A stretch of DNA of 47,636 nt from Falsirhodobacter sp. alg1 (GCF_000739715.2 NZ_BBJC02000008.1:1-47636), one strand, 5' to 3'; positions 15,674 through 24,856 are shown, numbered from the stretch's first letter. Notes: generated by a model not told the origin, from the sequence alone. Made by a program: numbers and translations.

Positions 15674-17821
15674 ATGAAAAAATTAGTTCTTGTCGCTGTC
15701 GCCGTAATAATAATTGCTGCTCTTTTTATTATATTGCGTGGACAGGACCTAAGCATAGAAGGGCTGCGCCAATATCTGGCCGGAATTTCGGATCTGCGCC
15801 AATCCCGTCCGTTCACTGTCGCGATGGTGTTCCTGCTGGCCTATATCGCGGTGGCGGCGCTGTCCTTGCCGGTTGCGGTCTGGTTGACGCTGGCGGGGGG
15901 CGCGTTGTTCGGCTTCTGGCAGGGGCTGGCGCTGGTGTCCTTTGCCTCGGCCATCGGGGCAACGCTTGCCTTTCTGGCGTCGCGCTATCTGCTGCGTGAC
16001 TGGGTGCGGGCCCGCCTGGGGCGTCGCACGCAGGCCATCGAGGCCGGGTTGGAGCGGGATGGCGCATTCTATCTCTTCTCGCTGCGTCTTATTCCCGTGA
16101 TGCCGTTTTTCGCAACAAACCTGCTGATGGGGCTGACGCCGATCCGTGCGCTGACATTCTATGTGGTCAGCCAGGTCGGAATGCTGGCCGGCACTGCGGT
16201 ATATGTGAATGCAGGCACCCAGCTTGCGGCACTCGACAGCCTGTCGGGCATTGTCTCGCCTCCGCTTCTGTTTTCCTTTGCGCTGCTGGCGGTATTCCCA
16301 TGGATTGCCCGCAAGGCGATCGCCATCTGGCGGCAGCGTCAGGTCTATGCCGGCTGGCAACGCCCCAAAAGCTATGACCGCAACCTTGTCGTCATCGGTG
16401 CCGGATCGGCCGGTTTGGTCTCTGCTTATATCGCGGCCGCGACCAAAGCCCGTGTAACGCTGGTCGAGGCGGGGGAAATGGGCGGTGACTGCCTGAATTA
16501 CGGCTGCGTTCCGTCAAAGGCGCTGATCCGCAGTGCCACGCTGGCCCACCAGATGCGCCATGCCGGAGACTGGGGCCTGAATGACGCAGCGCCCGTCGTC
16601 CCGTTCGGCAAGGTCATGGACCGCGTGCATCGGGTTATTGCGGATATTGCCCCGCACGACAGCGTGGAGCGGTATACGAATCTCGGCGTCGAGGTGAAGA
16701 AGGGATATGCCCGTCTGATCGACCCCTGGACCGTGCAGATCACCGATGCCAGCGGCGCGAGCGAACGGCTGACCACGCGGTCGGTCATCATCGCCACCGG
16801 CGCGCGCCCGTTCGTTCCTCCACTGCCCGGCCTTGATCTGGTCGATCCGCTGACCTCCGACAATCTTTGGGAAAAACTGCAGGGCCGCGAGCATGTTCCC
16901 CCCCGTATGGTTGTGCTGGGCGGTGGTCCGATCGGCTGTGAACTGGCGCAGTCCTTTGCCCGTCTGGGATCGAAGGTGACCCAGATCGAGATGTCGGAAC
17001 GCCTGATGATGCGCGAGGATCCGGAGATTTCGGAACTGGTGCGGGAGTCGATGGTGGCGGACGGCGTGGACGTGTTGACGAACCACAAGGCAGTGACCTG
17101 CGGTCATGACGGTGCCAAATGGATCGAGGTGGAGCATGATGGACAGACACAGCGCATCGAATTCGACGAGATCATCGTGGCGGTGGGCCGGAGTGCGCGC
17201 CTGACCGGCTTTGGCCTTGAAGATATCGGCATCCCGACCGATCGCACGGTGGAAACGAATGAATATCTGGAAACGCGCTTTCCGCATATTCTGGCGGCGG
17301 GCGATGTGGCGGGGCCCTATCAGTTCACGCATGTCGCCTCGCATCAGGCATGGTTCGCCAGCGTGAATGCGCTGTTCGGTTCGATCAAACGGTTCAAGGC
17401 CGATTACCGTGTCATTCCCTGGGCCACATTCACCGACCCCGAAGTTGGCCGTGTCGGGCTGTCCGAAACAGACGCCAAGGCGCAGGGCGTCGCCTATGAG
17501 GTGACACGATACGAACTGGCCGAACTGGATCGGGCGATTACCGATGGTGCCACGCGCGGCTTTGTAAAGGTGCTGACACCGCCCGGCAAAGACACCATTC
17601 TGGGGGTGGCCATCGTGGGTGATCATGCCGGTGATCTGGTGGCGGAATTCGTGATGGCGATGAAGCATGGGCTGGGACTGAACAAGGTGCTTGGAACGAT
17701 CCATATCTATCCGACCTGGGCCGAGGCCAATAAATCCGTGGCCGGTGAATGGCGGCGCGCCCATGTGAACCCGCGTCTGCTGACAATTGTCGAGCGTTTC
17801 CACACATGGAGGCGCGGATGA
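15674..17821 (+). CDS. TVP38/TMEM64 membrane domain fused to a mercuric-reductase-like flavoprotein
   Basis: A 715-residue two-part protein. Residues 1-220 form a TVP38/TMEM64 (VTT, DedA-related) membrane domain. A signal-anchor-like helix opens it, LPVAVWLTLAGGALFGFWQG is the re-entrant motif, and SLRLIPVMPFFATNLLMGLT is the conserved loop. Residues 235-715 form a class I pyridine nucleotide-disulfide oxidoreductase. It has the FAD motif VVIGAGSAGLVSAY (239-252), redox-active Cys273 and Cys278 in GGDCLNYGCVPSK, an NAD(P) motif VVLGGGPIGCELA, ILAAGDVAG and the catalytic HxxP..E segment IHIYPTWAEANK. The active site would face the cytoplasm beside the membrane. No MerA metal-binding N-terminus is present. 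The first 25 codons are unusually AT-rich. The stop overlaps the next ATG. Confidence 0.9.
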   Translation: MKKLVLVAVAVIIIAALFIILRGQDLSIEGLRQYLAGISDLRQSRPFTVAMVFLLAYIAVAALSLPVAVWLTLAGGALFGFWQGLALVSFASAIGATLAFLASRYLLRDWVRARLGRRTQAIEAGLERDGAFYLFSLRLIPVMPFFATNLLMGLTPIRALTFYVVSQVGMLAGTAVYVNAGTQLAALDSLSGIVSPPLLFSFALLAVFPWIARKAIAIWRQRQVYAGWQRPKSYDRNLVVIGAGSAGLVSAYIAAATKARVTLVEAGEMGGDCLNYGCVPSKALIRSATLAHQMRHAGDWGLNDAAPVVPFGKVMDRVHRVIADIAPHDSVERYTNLGVEVKKGYARLIDPWTVQITDASGASERLTTRSVIIATGARPFVPPLPGLDLVDPLTSDNLWEKLQGREHVPPRMVVLGGGPIGCELAQSFARLGSKVTQIEMSERLMMREDPEISELVRESMVADGVDVLTNHKAVTCGHDGAKWIEVEHDGQTQRIEFDEIIVAVGRSARLTGFGLEDIGIPTDRTVETNEYLETRFPHILAAGDVAGPYQFTHVASHQAWFASVNALFGSIKRFKADYRVIPWATFTDPEVGRVGLSETDAKAQGVAYEVTRYELAELDRAITDGATRGFVKVLTPPGKDTILGVAIVGDHAGDLVAEFVMAMKHGLGLNKVLGTIHIYPTWAEANKSVAGEWRRAHVNPRLLTIVERFHTWRRG

Positions 17822-18423
17822 TCGACGCCCGCATCCTGCCGATGCAGCGCGTCGTGCTCAATGTGCCCGCGCGCTGGTTGGCAGGGCGCGGGGCGGGTGC
17901 CGATGCCATAAGCCTTGTCGGGTTCGGCGTGGGTGTGCTGGCGGTTCTGGCAGTGGCTGCCGGGATATGGTGGCTTGCTGCGGTGCTGATCGGTGTGAAC
18001 CGGATCATGGACGGGCTGGACGGTGCCGTGGCGCGGATCAACGGTCCGACCGATCGCGGGGCATTTCTGGATATTACGCTGGATTTCCTGTTCTACGCGC
18101 TGATCCCTGTCGGATTCGCGCTGCATGATCCGGTGCAGAATGCGCTGCCGGCGGCCATCCTGATTGCGGCTTTCGTGGGGACAGGCTCTTCCTTTCTGGC
18201 CTATGCCACGATCGCGGCCAAGCGGGGCAAGGCGGCATCTGCCTTTCCCCAAAAGGGAATCTATTACCTTGGCGGCCTGACCGAGGGCGGGGAAACGATC
18301 GCCGTGTTTCTGGCAATGTGCATCTTTCCCCAATCCTTTGCCTTGTTGGCCTACATCTTTGCCGCGGCCTGTGCTGTAACAACCGCTCTACGCTGGCGTA
18401 TGGGCTGGACGGCATTTCGATAA
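17818..18423 (+). CDS. CDP-alcohol phosphatidyltransferase family protein (YnjF-like)
   Basis: A 201-residue integral membrane protein with about six helices. The catalytic signature of the family is complete: Asp65-x2-Asp68-Gly69-x2-Ala72-Arg73, then Gly81, Asp85 and Asp89. These residues bind CDP and the divalent metal. The enzyme should transfer a phosphatidyl group from CDP-diacylglycerol to an alcohol, with the acceptor unknown. It begins at the ATG overlapping the stop of the TVP38-flavoprotein gene. In E. coli the comparable gene ynjF lies next to the ynjABCDE genes, as here, so conserved neighbourhood supports a functional link with the ABC transporter. Confidence 0.85.
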   Translation: MIDARILPMQRVVLNVPARWLAGRGAGADAISLVGFGVGVLAVLAVAAGIWWLAAVLIGVNRIMDGLDGAVARINGPTDRGAFLDITLDFLFYALIPVGFALHDPVQNALPAAILIAAFVGTGSSFLAYATIAAKRGKAASAFPQKGIYYLGGLTEGGETIAVFLAMCIFPQSFALLAYIFAAACAVTTALRWRMGWTAFR

Positions 18424-18443
18424 CCCAAGAACCGGAGACCCGA

Positions 18444-19631
18444 ATGAAGCCCTTTCTGATCATGGCGGCCCTGGCCCTCGGGACATCGCCGGCCCTGGCC
18501 GAAGACTGGCAAGCGACGCTGGATGCAGCCCGTGGTCAGACCGTGTATTTCAATACATGGGGCGGTGATGAACGGACAAACGCCTTCATTGCCGATCTGG
18601 GCAAGCGTACCGAGGCGGCATATGGCGTCAGCATCCGGCAGGTCAAACTGGCCGATACGGCGGACGCCGTGGCCCGTGTTCTGGCGGAAAAAACCGCCGG
18701 TCGTGATACGGAGGGGGCGGTGGACCTGATCTGGATCAACGGCCCGAACTTCATGACGATGAAGGACAAAGGGCTTTTGCACGGTCCCTTCGTCGCGGAT
18801 CTGCCCAACTCTGCGGCGCTGGATATGACCGAAGGGTCGGCCAATACCGTTGATTTCACCATTCCGGTCGAGGGGATGGAGGCGCCCTGGAGATTGGCAA
18901 AGTTTGTCTTTACCTATGATTCCGACCGTATCACCCCGCCGCCCGCGGGCATGGCGGGATGGGTGGATTGGGCAAAGGACCACCCCGGCCGGATCACACA
19001 TCCCGATCCGGCCAACTTCATGGGGGCCACCTTTCTGAAGCAGGCCCTGATCGAACTGGCCCCCGAAGACACCGACCTTTCGATTGCCCCCACCGATGCC
19101 AGCTTTGCAACGGCGACGGCACCGCTGTGGGAATGGTATGACGCGCTGCGGCCCTATCTGTGGCGTGACGGGAAATCCTTTCCCGAAAACGAATCCGCAC
19201 AGCATCAGATGCTGAATGACGGCGAGGTGGATATGTCCATGTCGTTCGACCCGGCCTCGGCAGCTGCGGCCATCGGTGACGGGTTATTGCCGGAAACGGT
19301 GCGCGTCTTTGTGCCCGCAGCGGGCAGCATCGGCAATGTCAGCTTTGTGGCGATCCCCTATAATGCCGCGCATATGGCGGGGGCCAAGGTGGTGGCGAAT
19401 ACGTTGCTGGCCCCTGAAACGCAGGCGCGGATGCAGGATATCGATGTGCTTGGATCGTTCTCGGTTCTGGATCCTTCCTTGCTGGATGACGCCGGGCGTG
19501 CCGCTTTTGCCAGCCTGCCGACCGCTGAGGCCCTGCCGACATTGGATGATCTGGGTCCTGTCCTGCCTGAACCACACCCGGACTGGATGCCCCGCCTGAC
19601 GCTGGAATGGCAGCATCGCTACACCCGATGA
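18444..19631 (+). CDS. ynjB: YnjB-family ABC transporter substrate-binding protein
   Basis: A 395-residue periplasmic binding protein. A signal peptide of about 19 residues (MKPFLIMAALALGTSPALA) is followed by the type 2 fold. The family wording is clear: GQTVYFNTWGGDERTNAFI, VDLIWINGPNFMTMKDKGLL, the WRLAKFVFTYDSDRI hinge strand and HPDPANFMGATFLKQAL. E. coli YnjB is of similar length, and the ligand is not known. GGAG lies seven bases before the ATG. The stop overlaps the start of the permease gene as ATGA. It follows the phosphatidyltransferase by 20 bases. Confidence 0.88.
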   Translation: MKPFLIMAALALGTSPALAEDWQATLDAARGQTVYFNTWGGDERTNAFIADLGKRTEAAYGVSIRQVKLADTADAVARVLAEKTAGRDTEGAVDLIWINGPNFMTMKDKGLLHGPFVADLPNSAALDMTEGSANTVDFTIPVEGMEAPWRLAKFVFTYDSDRITPPPAGMAGWVDWAKDHPGRITHPDPANFMGATFLKQALIELAPEDTDLSIAPTDASFATATAPLWEWYDALRPYLWRDGKSFPENESAQHQMLNDGEVDMSMSFDPASAAAAIGDGLLPETVRVFVPAAGSIGNVSFVAIPYNAAHMAGAKVVANTLLAPETQARMQDIDVLGSFSVLDPSLLDDAGRAAFASLPTAEALPTLDDLGPVLPEPHPDWMPRLTLEWQHRYTR

Positions 19632-21340
19632 GCGGGCAGGGTGCCATTTTCATCCGGGGCGCGGCAGGCGCCCTGATCGTGGCCGGACTGGCGGTGCCGG
19701 TGGCCTTTGGAATGTGGCACAGTCTTGGTGCCAGTTTCGGGTATTTTCCCGCAATCGGCGCGACGCGACTGTCGTTCGAGGCGTGGCAGGGGCTGGTCGC
19801 ACTGCCCGGCCTGTGGCGCGCTGCGGCGACGGGGCTGTTTGCCGGCCTTCTCTCCACGGCCATCTCGGTCATGCTGGCCTTTGCCGTGCTGGCGGTTTTC
19901 CATGGCAGGCTGCGCCACGGCACATTCAGCCGTATCCTGACCCCGTTGCTGGCTGCGCCCCATGCCGCCATTGCCATCGGTATGGTGTTTGTCATTGCGC
20001 CTTCCGGCTGGATTGCCCGGATGCTTGCGCCGCTTGTCGGCTGGGCCTATCCGCCGGATATTCCCACGGTGGGTGATCCATGGGCGCTTGCGCTGGTTCT
20101 GGCGCTGGTGGTCAAGGAACTGCCCTTTGTGGTTCTGATCCTGCTGGGATCAATGACGCAGATCCCGGTTCGCCAGCATATGGCGACCGGACGCTCGCTG
20201 GGATACGGGCGGGCGGCCTGCTGGCTATGGCTGGTCTTTCCCCAGCTGTGGCCCCTGATCCGCCTGCCGGTTCTGGTGGTTCTGGCCTTTGCGATATCGG
20301 TCGTCGATATGGCGATGATCATCGGGCCGTCCAATCCGCCCACGCTGGCGGTGATGGTTGCACGCCTGTTCGCGGACCCCAATGTGGATGCGATCCTTCC
20401 AGCCTCGGCGGGCGGGGTGTTGCAACTGGTGCTGGTAGGGGTGGGCTTTGCTGCGTTGCTTGGCGCCCAGATCCTGGTTCGGCAACTGGGGCGCTTGGTC
20501 TTGCGGTGCGGATTGCGGCTGCGGTGGCTGGACAAGGTGCTGTCCCTTCCGGCGGCATTGGCTGTCGGGGTGGTTCTGCTGGCAGGATTGGGGCTGATGT
20601 CCCTGTTGATCTGGTCGGTCAGCTTTGTCTGGCGGTGGCCGGATCTTTGGCCCGCATCCCTGTCGATGCGGGCATGGCGGGGGGCGGCCGAGAGTTGGCA
20701 GGGCGCTGCGGGCACCTCGCTTCTGGTGGCGGTCTGTTCGACCGCCATTGCGCTGCTTGTTGCGATTGTCTGGCTGGAAAGCGGTGATCGCACTGGGCGC
20801 GGGGGCACGTCGATCTGGTTGCAGTTCGCGATATACCTGCCGCTTCTGATGCCGCAGATCTCGTTTCTGATCGGGCTGGGTGGAATGACACTCCAAAGCG
20901 GTCTTTTTTCTCCTTTGGCGCTTGTCGTCTGGGGGCATTGGCTGTTCGTATTTCCCTATGTCATGATTGCACTGGCCGATCCGTGGGGGGCGCTGGATCC
21001 ACGGCTGGAGCGGACCGCCGCCGCCTTGGGGGCAGGGCCGTGGCGGCGCTTTGTCCGGGTAAAGCTGCCGGCCCTTCTGACGCCCATTTGTACCGCAGCG
21101 GCAGTGGGTTTTTCCGTGTCTATCGCCCAGTATCTGCCCACATTGTTTCTGGGGGGCGGGCGCATCGTGACACTAACCACCGAAGCGGTAGCGCTTTCCT
21201 CGGGGTCCGACCGGCGGGTGGCAGCCGTTCACGCAACGCTGCAGGCGGTGTTGCCGCTGCTGGTCTTCGTGCTCATGTTTGCCATTCCCGCGACCCTTCA
21301 TCGTAACCGCCGCGCCCTGCGGGGAGGATTTTCCAAATGA
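19628..21340 (+). CDS. ynjC: YnjC-family ABC transporter permease, two fused permease domains
   Basis: A 570-residue integral membrane protein with two binding-protein-dependent permease units in tandem, giving about 12 helices. Each half has a cytoplasmic EAA-type loop that contacts the ATPase: MATGRSLGYGRAACWLWLVFPQ in the first and TAAALGAGPWRRFVRVKLP in the second. E. coli YnjC shows the same duplicated layout. The start overlaps ynjB and the stop overlaps ynjD, so the three are translated as a unit. The substrate is unassigned. The domain type is the one used for thiamine, iron and polyamine importers. Confidence 0.87.
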   Translation: MSGQGAIFIRGAAGALIVAGLAVPVAFGMWHSLGASFGYFPAIGATRLSFEAWQGLVALPGLWRAAATGLFAGLLSTAISVMLAFAVLAVFHGRLRHGTFSRILTPLLAAPHAAIAIGMVFVIAPSGWIARMLAPLVGWAYPPDIPTVGDPWALALVLALVVKELPFVVLILLGSMTQIPVRQHMATGRSLGYGRAACWLWLVFPQLWPLIRLPVLVVLAFAISVVDMAMIIGPSNPPTLAVMVARLFADPNVDAILPASAGGVLQLVLVGVGFAALLGAQILVRQLGRLVLRCGLRLRWLDKVLSLPAALAVGVVLLAGLGLMSLLIWSVSFVWRWPDLWPASLSMRAWRGAAESWQGAAGTSLLVAVCSTAIALLVAIVWLESGDRTGRGGTSIWLQFAIYLPLLMPQISFLIGLGGMTLQSGLFSPLALVVWGHWLFVFPYVMIALADPWGALDPRLERTAAALGAGPWRRFVRVKLPALLTPICTAAAVGFSVSIAQYLPTLFLGGGRIVTLTTEAVALSSGSDRRVAAVHATLQAVLPLLVFVLMFAIPATLHRNRRALRGGFSK

Positions 21341-22002
21341 GCCTGCAACTGGACCGCCTGACCGTGACGCGCCCGAACGGCGAGGCCATGTTCGCGCCGT
21401 TGACGCTGACCGTGGAAACCGGCTGTATTGCCAGCGTCATGGGTCCGTCGGGGATGGGGAAATCCACGCTGCTGGCAGCCATCGGCGGGCATCTGGCTCC
21501 GGGATTCCGGACGCAGGGGCATGTGCTGCTAACGGGTCGCGATGTGACGCATCTGCCCGCCGAGAAGCGTGGGGTGGGGATCATGTTCCAGGAGGCAGTG
21601 CTGTTTCCGCATTTGTCCGTGGCCGACAATCTGGCCTTTGGACTGTCGGCGCGGGTGCGGGGTCGTGCGGCACGGCGCGCCGCAGTGGAGGCGGCCCTGG
21701 GGCAGGCGGGGTTGGATGGCATGGGGCAGCGTGATCCGGCCACACTTTCGGGGGGACAGAGGGCGCGGGCGGCCCTGATGCGGACGCTGCTGTCCCAACC
21801 CTGCGCCATTCTGCTGGATGAACCGTTTTCCAGCCTTGATCCGGAGTTGCGACAGGACATCAGGGCCTTCGTATTCGACAGTATCCGGAGGGCACAGATC
21901 CCCGCCCTGCTGGTAACCCATGATGTCAAGGATGCAGAGGCGAGTGGGGGCGGTCTGATCGGACTCGCGCCCGCTGCGGCTACATCTGCAGGGCGTGCAT
22001 GA
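21337..22002 (+). CDS. ynjD: YnjD-family ABC transporter ATPase
   Basis: A 221-residue ATPase that energises the YnjB-YnjC importer. Walker A is GPSGMGKST (36-44). The Q-loop is in GIMFQEAVLFP, the signature is LSGGQR (137-142) and Walker B with the catalytic Glu is AILLDEPFSSLD (157-168). The switch His is in LLVTHDVKDAEA. It has only a short tail after the switch region and no regulatory extension. Its last 23 bases overlap the 3' end of the convergent flavoprotein gene, an unusual head-on overlap that leaves no room for a terminator between them. Confidence 0.9.
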   Translation: MSLQLDRLTVTRPNGEAMFAPLTLTVETGCIASVMGPSGMGKSTLLAAIGGHLAPGFRTQGHVLLTGRDVTHLPAEKRGVGIMFQEAVLFPHLSVADNLAFGLSARVRGRAARRAAVEAALGQAGLDGMGQRDPATLSGGQRARAALMRTLLSQPCAILLDEPFSSLDPELRQDIRAFVFDSIRRAQIPALLVTHDVKDAEASGGGLIGLAPAAATSAGRA

Positions 22003-23062
22003 ACCGCCGGTCGATCCGGTCTTTCCATCGCCACAGCCAGCGCCCGTGCAGGGTCATGCCCTGCCATTCGGCCAAGGCGGTCTTGCCCCCCAGAGAGATG
22101 ATCTTCAGATAATCCCGCTGCGGGATATAGGGACGCAGAGGTGTTCCGTGATGGGTGGCCAGCAGGTTGTGCAGCAGGGTCGGGGCCTGCCGCACGGCGT
22201 AGACACCCGCCTTGGGCCGGGGAGCATGCATCATGGCAGCGCAGTCCCCCGTCGCAAAGAGGCCCGCCGCGCCTTCGACCTGCAGGGTGGGTGCGACCCG
22301 GACAAATCCCGCATCGTTGACCGGCAGGCAACGTGCCAGCCACCCGTGCGCCCGTGCGCCGGCAACCCCAAGCACCATGCCCGTCGGCATGTGGCTGCCA
22401 TCCCTCAGTTGCAGGGCACCATCATGGATGCGGGCCACCTGCGCATTCACCAGTACCTGCACGCCGGCGCGGTCCAGTGCCCCCCGCAGCAGACGCTGTC
22501 CTTTGGGGCCCAGAGTGGCGGCAATTCGTGTTCCGGCCTCGATCAATGTCACGGGTCCGCTCTGGCGCCGGGCCAGCGACAGCGCGATCTCGACGCCTGC
22601 CACGCCCCCGCCGATGATGGCGACGGGCGCATCGGGGCGCAGGCTGCCTATGCGTGCGACCAGCCCGTGAAAGGGTTTGATAGGCACCGCATGTTCTGCA
22701 AACCCCTCGATTTCAGGCATGAGAGAGTGGCTGCCGACATCCAGCGCGGCCAGATCATACTCCAGCACCTCTCCGTCGTTCAGGGTGGCGGTCCTGCGGA
22801 TGGGATCGATACTTTCGATATGGCTGTGCCGGTGTGCGATATGATGGCGGGCGGCAAATTCCGCCACATCCACACGCATCTGGGACAAGGTGTAATGCCC
22901 GGCCAGCCAGCCGGGAAACATACCCGAATAGGTGGCGGCGGTGGCCATTTCGACCAGCACGATAGAGGCATCGGGAAGGGCCGCGCGTAGCCGTTTTGCC
23001 GCCAGAAGGTTCGTATGGCCGGCCCCGAGCAGCAGGATACGCAAGGCACTGTAATCCGGCAT
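21980..23062 (-). CDS. Pyridine nucleotide-disulfide oxidoreductase of the SelD-associated type
   Basis: A 360-residue two-dinucleotide-fold flavoprotein. The FAD motif is LLGAGHTNLLAAKRL (residues 11-25) and the family-specific stretch is ATYSGMFPGWLAGHYTLSQM. A second Rossmann motif IIGGGVAGVEIALSLARRQ follows, and the FAD-closing GLFATGDCAAM. This family is found standalone or as the N-terminal half of fusions with SelD (selenide, water dikinase). No SelD part is present here. It resembles type II NADH dehydrogenases and lacks a redox-active CxxxxC. I chose the ATG at 23062, eight bases after AAAGG. A GTG at 23071 and an ATG at 23068 are too close to that box. It is divergent from the DUF302 gene. 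Confidence 0.83.
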   Translation of the reverse strand: MPDYSALRILLLGAGHTNLLAAKRLRAALPDASIVLVEMATAATYSGMFPGWLAGHYTLSQMRVDVAEFAARHHIAHRHSHIESIDPIRRTATLNDGEVLEYDLAALDVGSHSLMPEIEGFAEHAVPIKPFHGLVARIGSLRPDAPVAIIGGGVAGVEIALSLARRQSGPVTLIEAGTRIAATLGPKGQRLLRGALDRAGVQVLVNAQVARIHDGALQLRDGSHMPTGMVLGVAGARAHGWLARCLPVNDAGFVRVAPTLQVEGAAGLFATGDCAAMMHAPRPKAGVYAVRQAPTLLHNLLATHHGTPLRPYIPQRDYLKIISLGGKTALAEWQGMTLHGRWLWRWKDRIDRRFMHALQM

Positions 23063-23193
23063 CTGCATCACCTTTCAAATGCGGCAGGTTGTGGCGAACC
23101 GTCGCCTATCGTGCATAAAACAGTGCCAGCCGCTAGGAATATACGCAACCGTCGGGCAAGGTGGCCGGGAACTGTTTTGAAAGGGACCATCGA

Positions 23194-23640
23194 ATGCGCC
23201 AACTTCTCATTGCTGCGTCGCTCTGCCTTGCTGCCACGGCCAGCCATGCCGATGAATGGGTCATCAAGCAAAGCACATCTGATGTGACAAGCACGGCTGA
23301 CCGCATGGAGGCGGTGATCGAGGCAAGCCCGGCCAAACTGGTGGCGCGTGTGGACCATCAGGCCGCAGCCAAGGGGGCCGATCTGGAAATGGGGCCTGCG
23401 ACCGTGTTGATCTTCGGCAACCCGGCCCTTGGAACGCCCCTGATGCAGGCTGACCCGCGCAGTGCGATGGACCTGCCGATCCGCGTGCTTGTGTGGGAAG
23501 AGGATGGAAAGACGAACATCGGATATCTCAGCACAGATACGCTCAAGGAACGCTATTCCTTGGACGATGCCTCCGAAATCGTTGACAGCATGGCGCAGGT
23601 TCTGGACCGCCTGACAGATATGGCGCTGCAACCTAACTGA
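23194..23640 (+). CDS. Periplasmic DUF302-domain protein
   Basis: A 148-residue protein. A signal peptide (MRQLLIAASLCLAATASHA) is followed by a single DUF302 domain: DVTSTADRMEAVIEASPAKLVARVDH, a strand PATVLIFGNPALGTPLMQADP, and IRVLVWEEDGKTNIGYLS. The FGNPxxGTPLMxxxP pattern is the family hallmark. The function is unknown, but members often sit near redox or sulfur-related genes. AAAGGGA lies about ten bases before the ATG. It is transcribed away from the SelD-type flavoprotein, with a shared 130-base promoter region. Confidence 0.85.
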   Translation: MRQLLIAASLCLAATASHADEWVIKQSTSDVTSTADRMEAVIEASPAKLVARVDHQAAAKGADLEMGPATVLIFGNPALGTPLMQADPRSAMDLPIRVLVWEEDGKTNIGYLSTDTLKERYSLDDASEIVDSMAQVLDRLTDMALQPN

Positions 23641-23648
23641 GCAGTACC

Positions 23649-23676
23649 GGCTGGCGTGGCGACACTCACGCCAGCC
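23649..23676. terminator. Bidirectional terminator-like hairpin
   Basis: GGCTGGCGTG (23649-23658) and CACGCCAGCC (23667-23676) form a perfect ten-base stem with an eight-base loop between the convergent DUF302 and chrA genes. Its right arm includes the last chrA codons. Confidence 0.8.
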
Positions 23677-24856
23677 CGAAAATCAGCATTCTCCCGGCGG
23701 CGGCGCCCGCCACCACAGCCCAAGGGGGAATGCGCCAGCGCACCAGTGCCACAAAACAGATCGCGGCCAGAACAATATCCACGCGCCCGTTGATGCCGCC
23801 AAGAAAAACAGGGTCATAAAGCGCCAGTCCCAATATGCCGACGACTGCCGCATTCGCCCCCTGCATGGCCGTCTGGGCATGAGGGCGCGCTCGCAGCTGC
23901 CCCCAGAAGGGCAGGGCCGCGATCAACAGCAGGAACCCTGGCGCGAACAGGGCAATCAGCGCAATCATTGCCCCGAGAATGCCATTCGGCGCACTGCCCC
24001 CTGCCGCCCCCAACCATGCGGCAAAGGTGAAAAGCGGGCCGGGAACGGCCTGTGCCAGACCGTATCCGGTGATGAACGTATCGGAACTGATCCACCCCCT
24101 TGCCACCGTCTCTGCCTCCAGCAACGGCAGGACGACGTGGCCCCCGCCGAAGACCAATGCCCCCGCACGGTAAAAGCCGTCGATCATGGCAAATCCCTGT
24201 CCCGAAGAGGACATGATCGGCAAGACGGCGAACAGAAAGGTGAAACAGGCCAGCGCCGTGATGCCCACGCCTTTGCCGACGGGAATGTGCATCTGATGCA
24301 TCTGCCCGCCAGAGGCCCCGCATAATGCCATTCCTGCCAGCCCGCCCAATCCTATTGCAGCCATCATGCCGAATGATCCGGGCAGGAGGGTGATAAGGGC
24401 CATGGAGGATAGAGCGATGGCAGCCCGTGTCGCATCAGGGCACAGGGTTCTGGCCATTCCCCAAACTGCCTGTGCCACAATCGCGACGGCCACAATCTTC
24501 AGCCCGTGGATCAGCCCATGCGCCACATCCCCGTCCAGATGTACCGCCGCAAGTGCAAGCGCTGTCAGCAAGACGGCCGATGGCAGCGTGAATGCCAGAA
24601 ATGCGGCGATTGCCCCGCCCCATCCCGCGCGCAGGAGGCCAAGGGCGAACCCCAACTGGCTGGAGGCCGGACCGGGTAAAAACTGGCACAAAGCCAACAG
24701 ATCCGCATAGTTTTCTTCGGTCAGCCATTTGCGGCGAACGACCAGTTCATCCCTGAAATATCCGATATGCGCGACCGGGCCTCCGAAAGACGTCAGCCCG
24801 AGCTTCAGAAAAGCCCGAAACACTTCCAAAGCCGTGCCGGTCGGTGCCTTTTTCAT
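23666..24856 (-). CDS. chrA: Chromate transporter, long-chain (two CHR domains)
   Basis: A 396-residue inner-membrane protein with about ten helices. It has two CHR halves: the first carries GLTSFGGPVAHIGYFRDELV and LCQFLPGPASSQLGFALG, and the second carries GALVFGGGHVVLPLLEAE and YGLAQAVPGPLFTFAAWLG. The paired FGG and PGP motifs mark ChrA, which exports chromate and possibly sulfate-like oxyanions. The ATG at 24856 has AGAGG about ten bases upstream. An ATG seven codons earlier is also open. No chrB regulator is nearby, so chromate-specific control is not evident. Confidence 0.9.
   Translation of the reverse strand: MKKAPTGTALEVFRAFLKLGLTSFGGPVAHIGYFRDELVVRRKWLTEENYADLLALCQFLPGPASSQLGFALGLLRAGWGGAIAAFLAFTLPSAVLLTALALAAVHLDGDVAHGLIHGLKIVAVAIVAQAVWGMARTLCPDATRAAIALSSMALITLLPGSFGMMAAIGLGGLAGMALCGASGGQMHQMHIPVGKGVGITALACFTFLFAVLPIMSSSGQGFAMIDGFYRAGALVFGGGHVVLPLLEAETVARGWISSDTFITGYGLAQAVPGPLFTFAAWLGAAGGSAPNGILGAMIALIALFAPGFLLLIAALPFWGQLRARPHAQTAMQGANAAVVGILGLALYDPVFLGGINGRVDIVLAAICFVALVRWRIPPWAVVAGAAAGRMLIFGLA

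Noticed and set aside
15674-17821. Functional mercury resistance operon
   Set aside because: The flavoprotein resembles mercuric reductase, but MerR, MerT, MerP and the MerA metal-binding domain are absent, and the fused TVP38 domain and neighbours point elsewhere.
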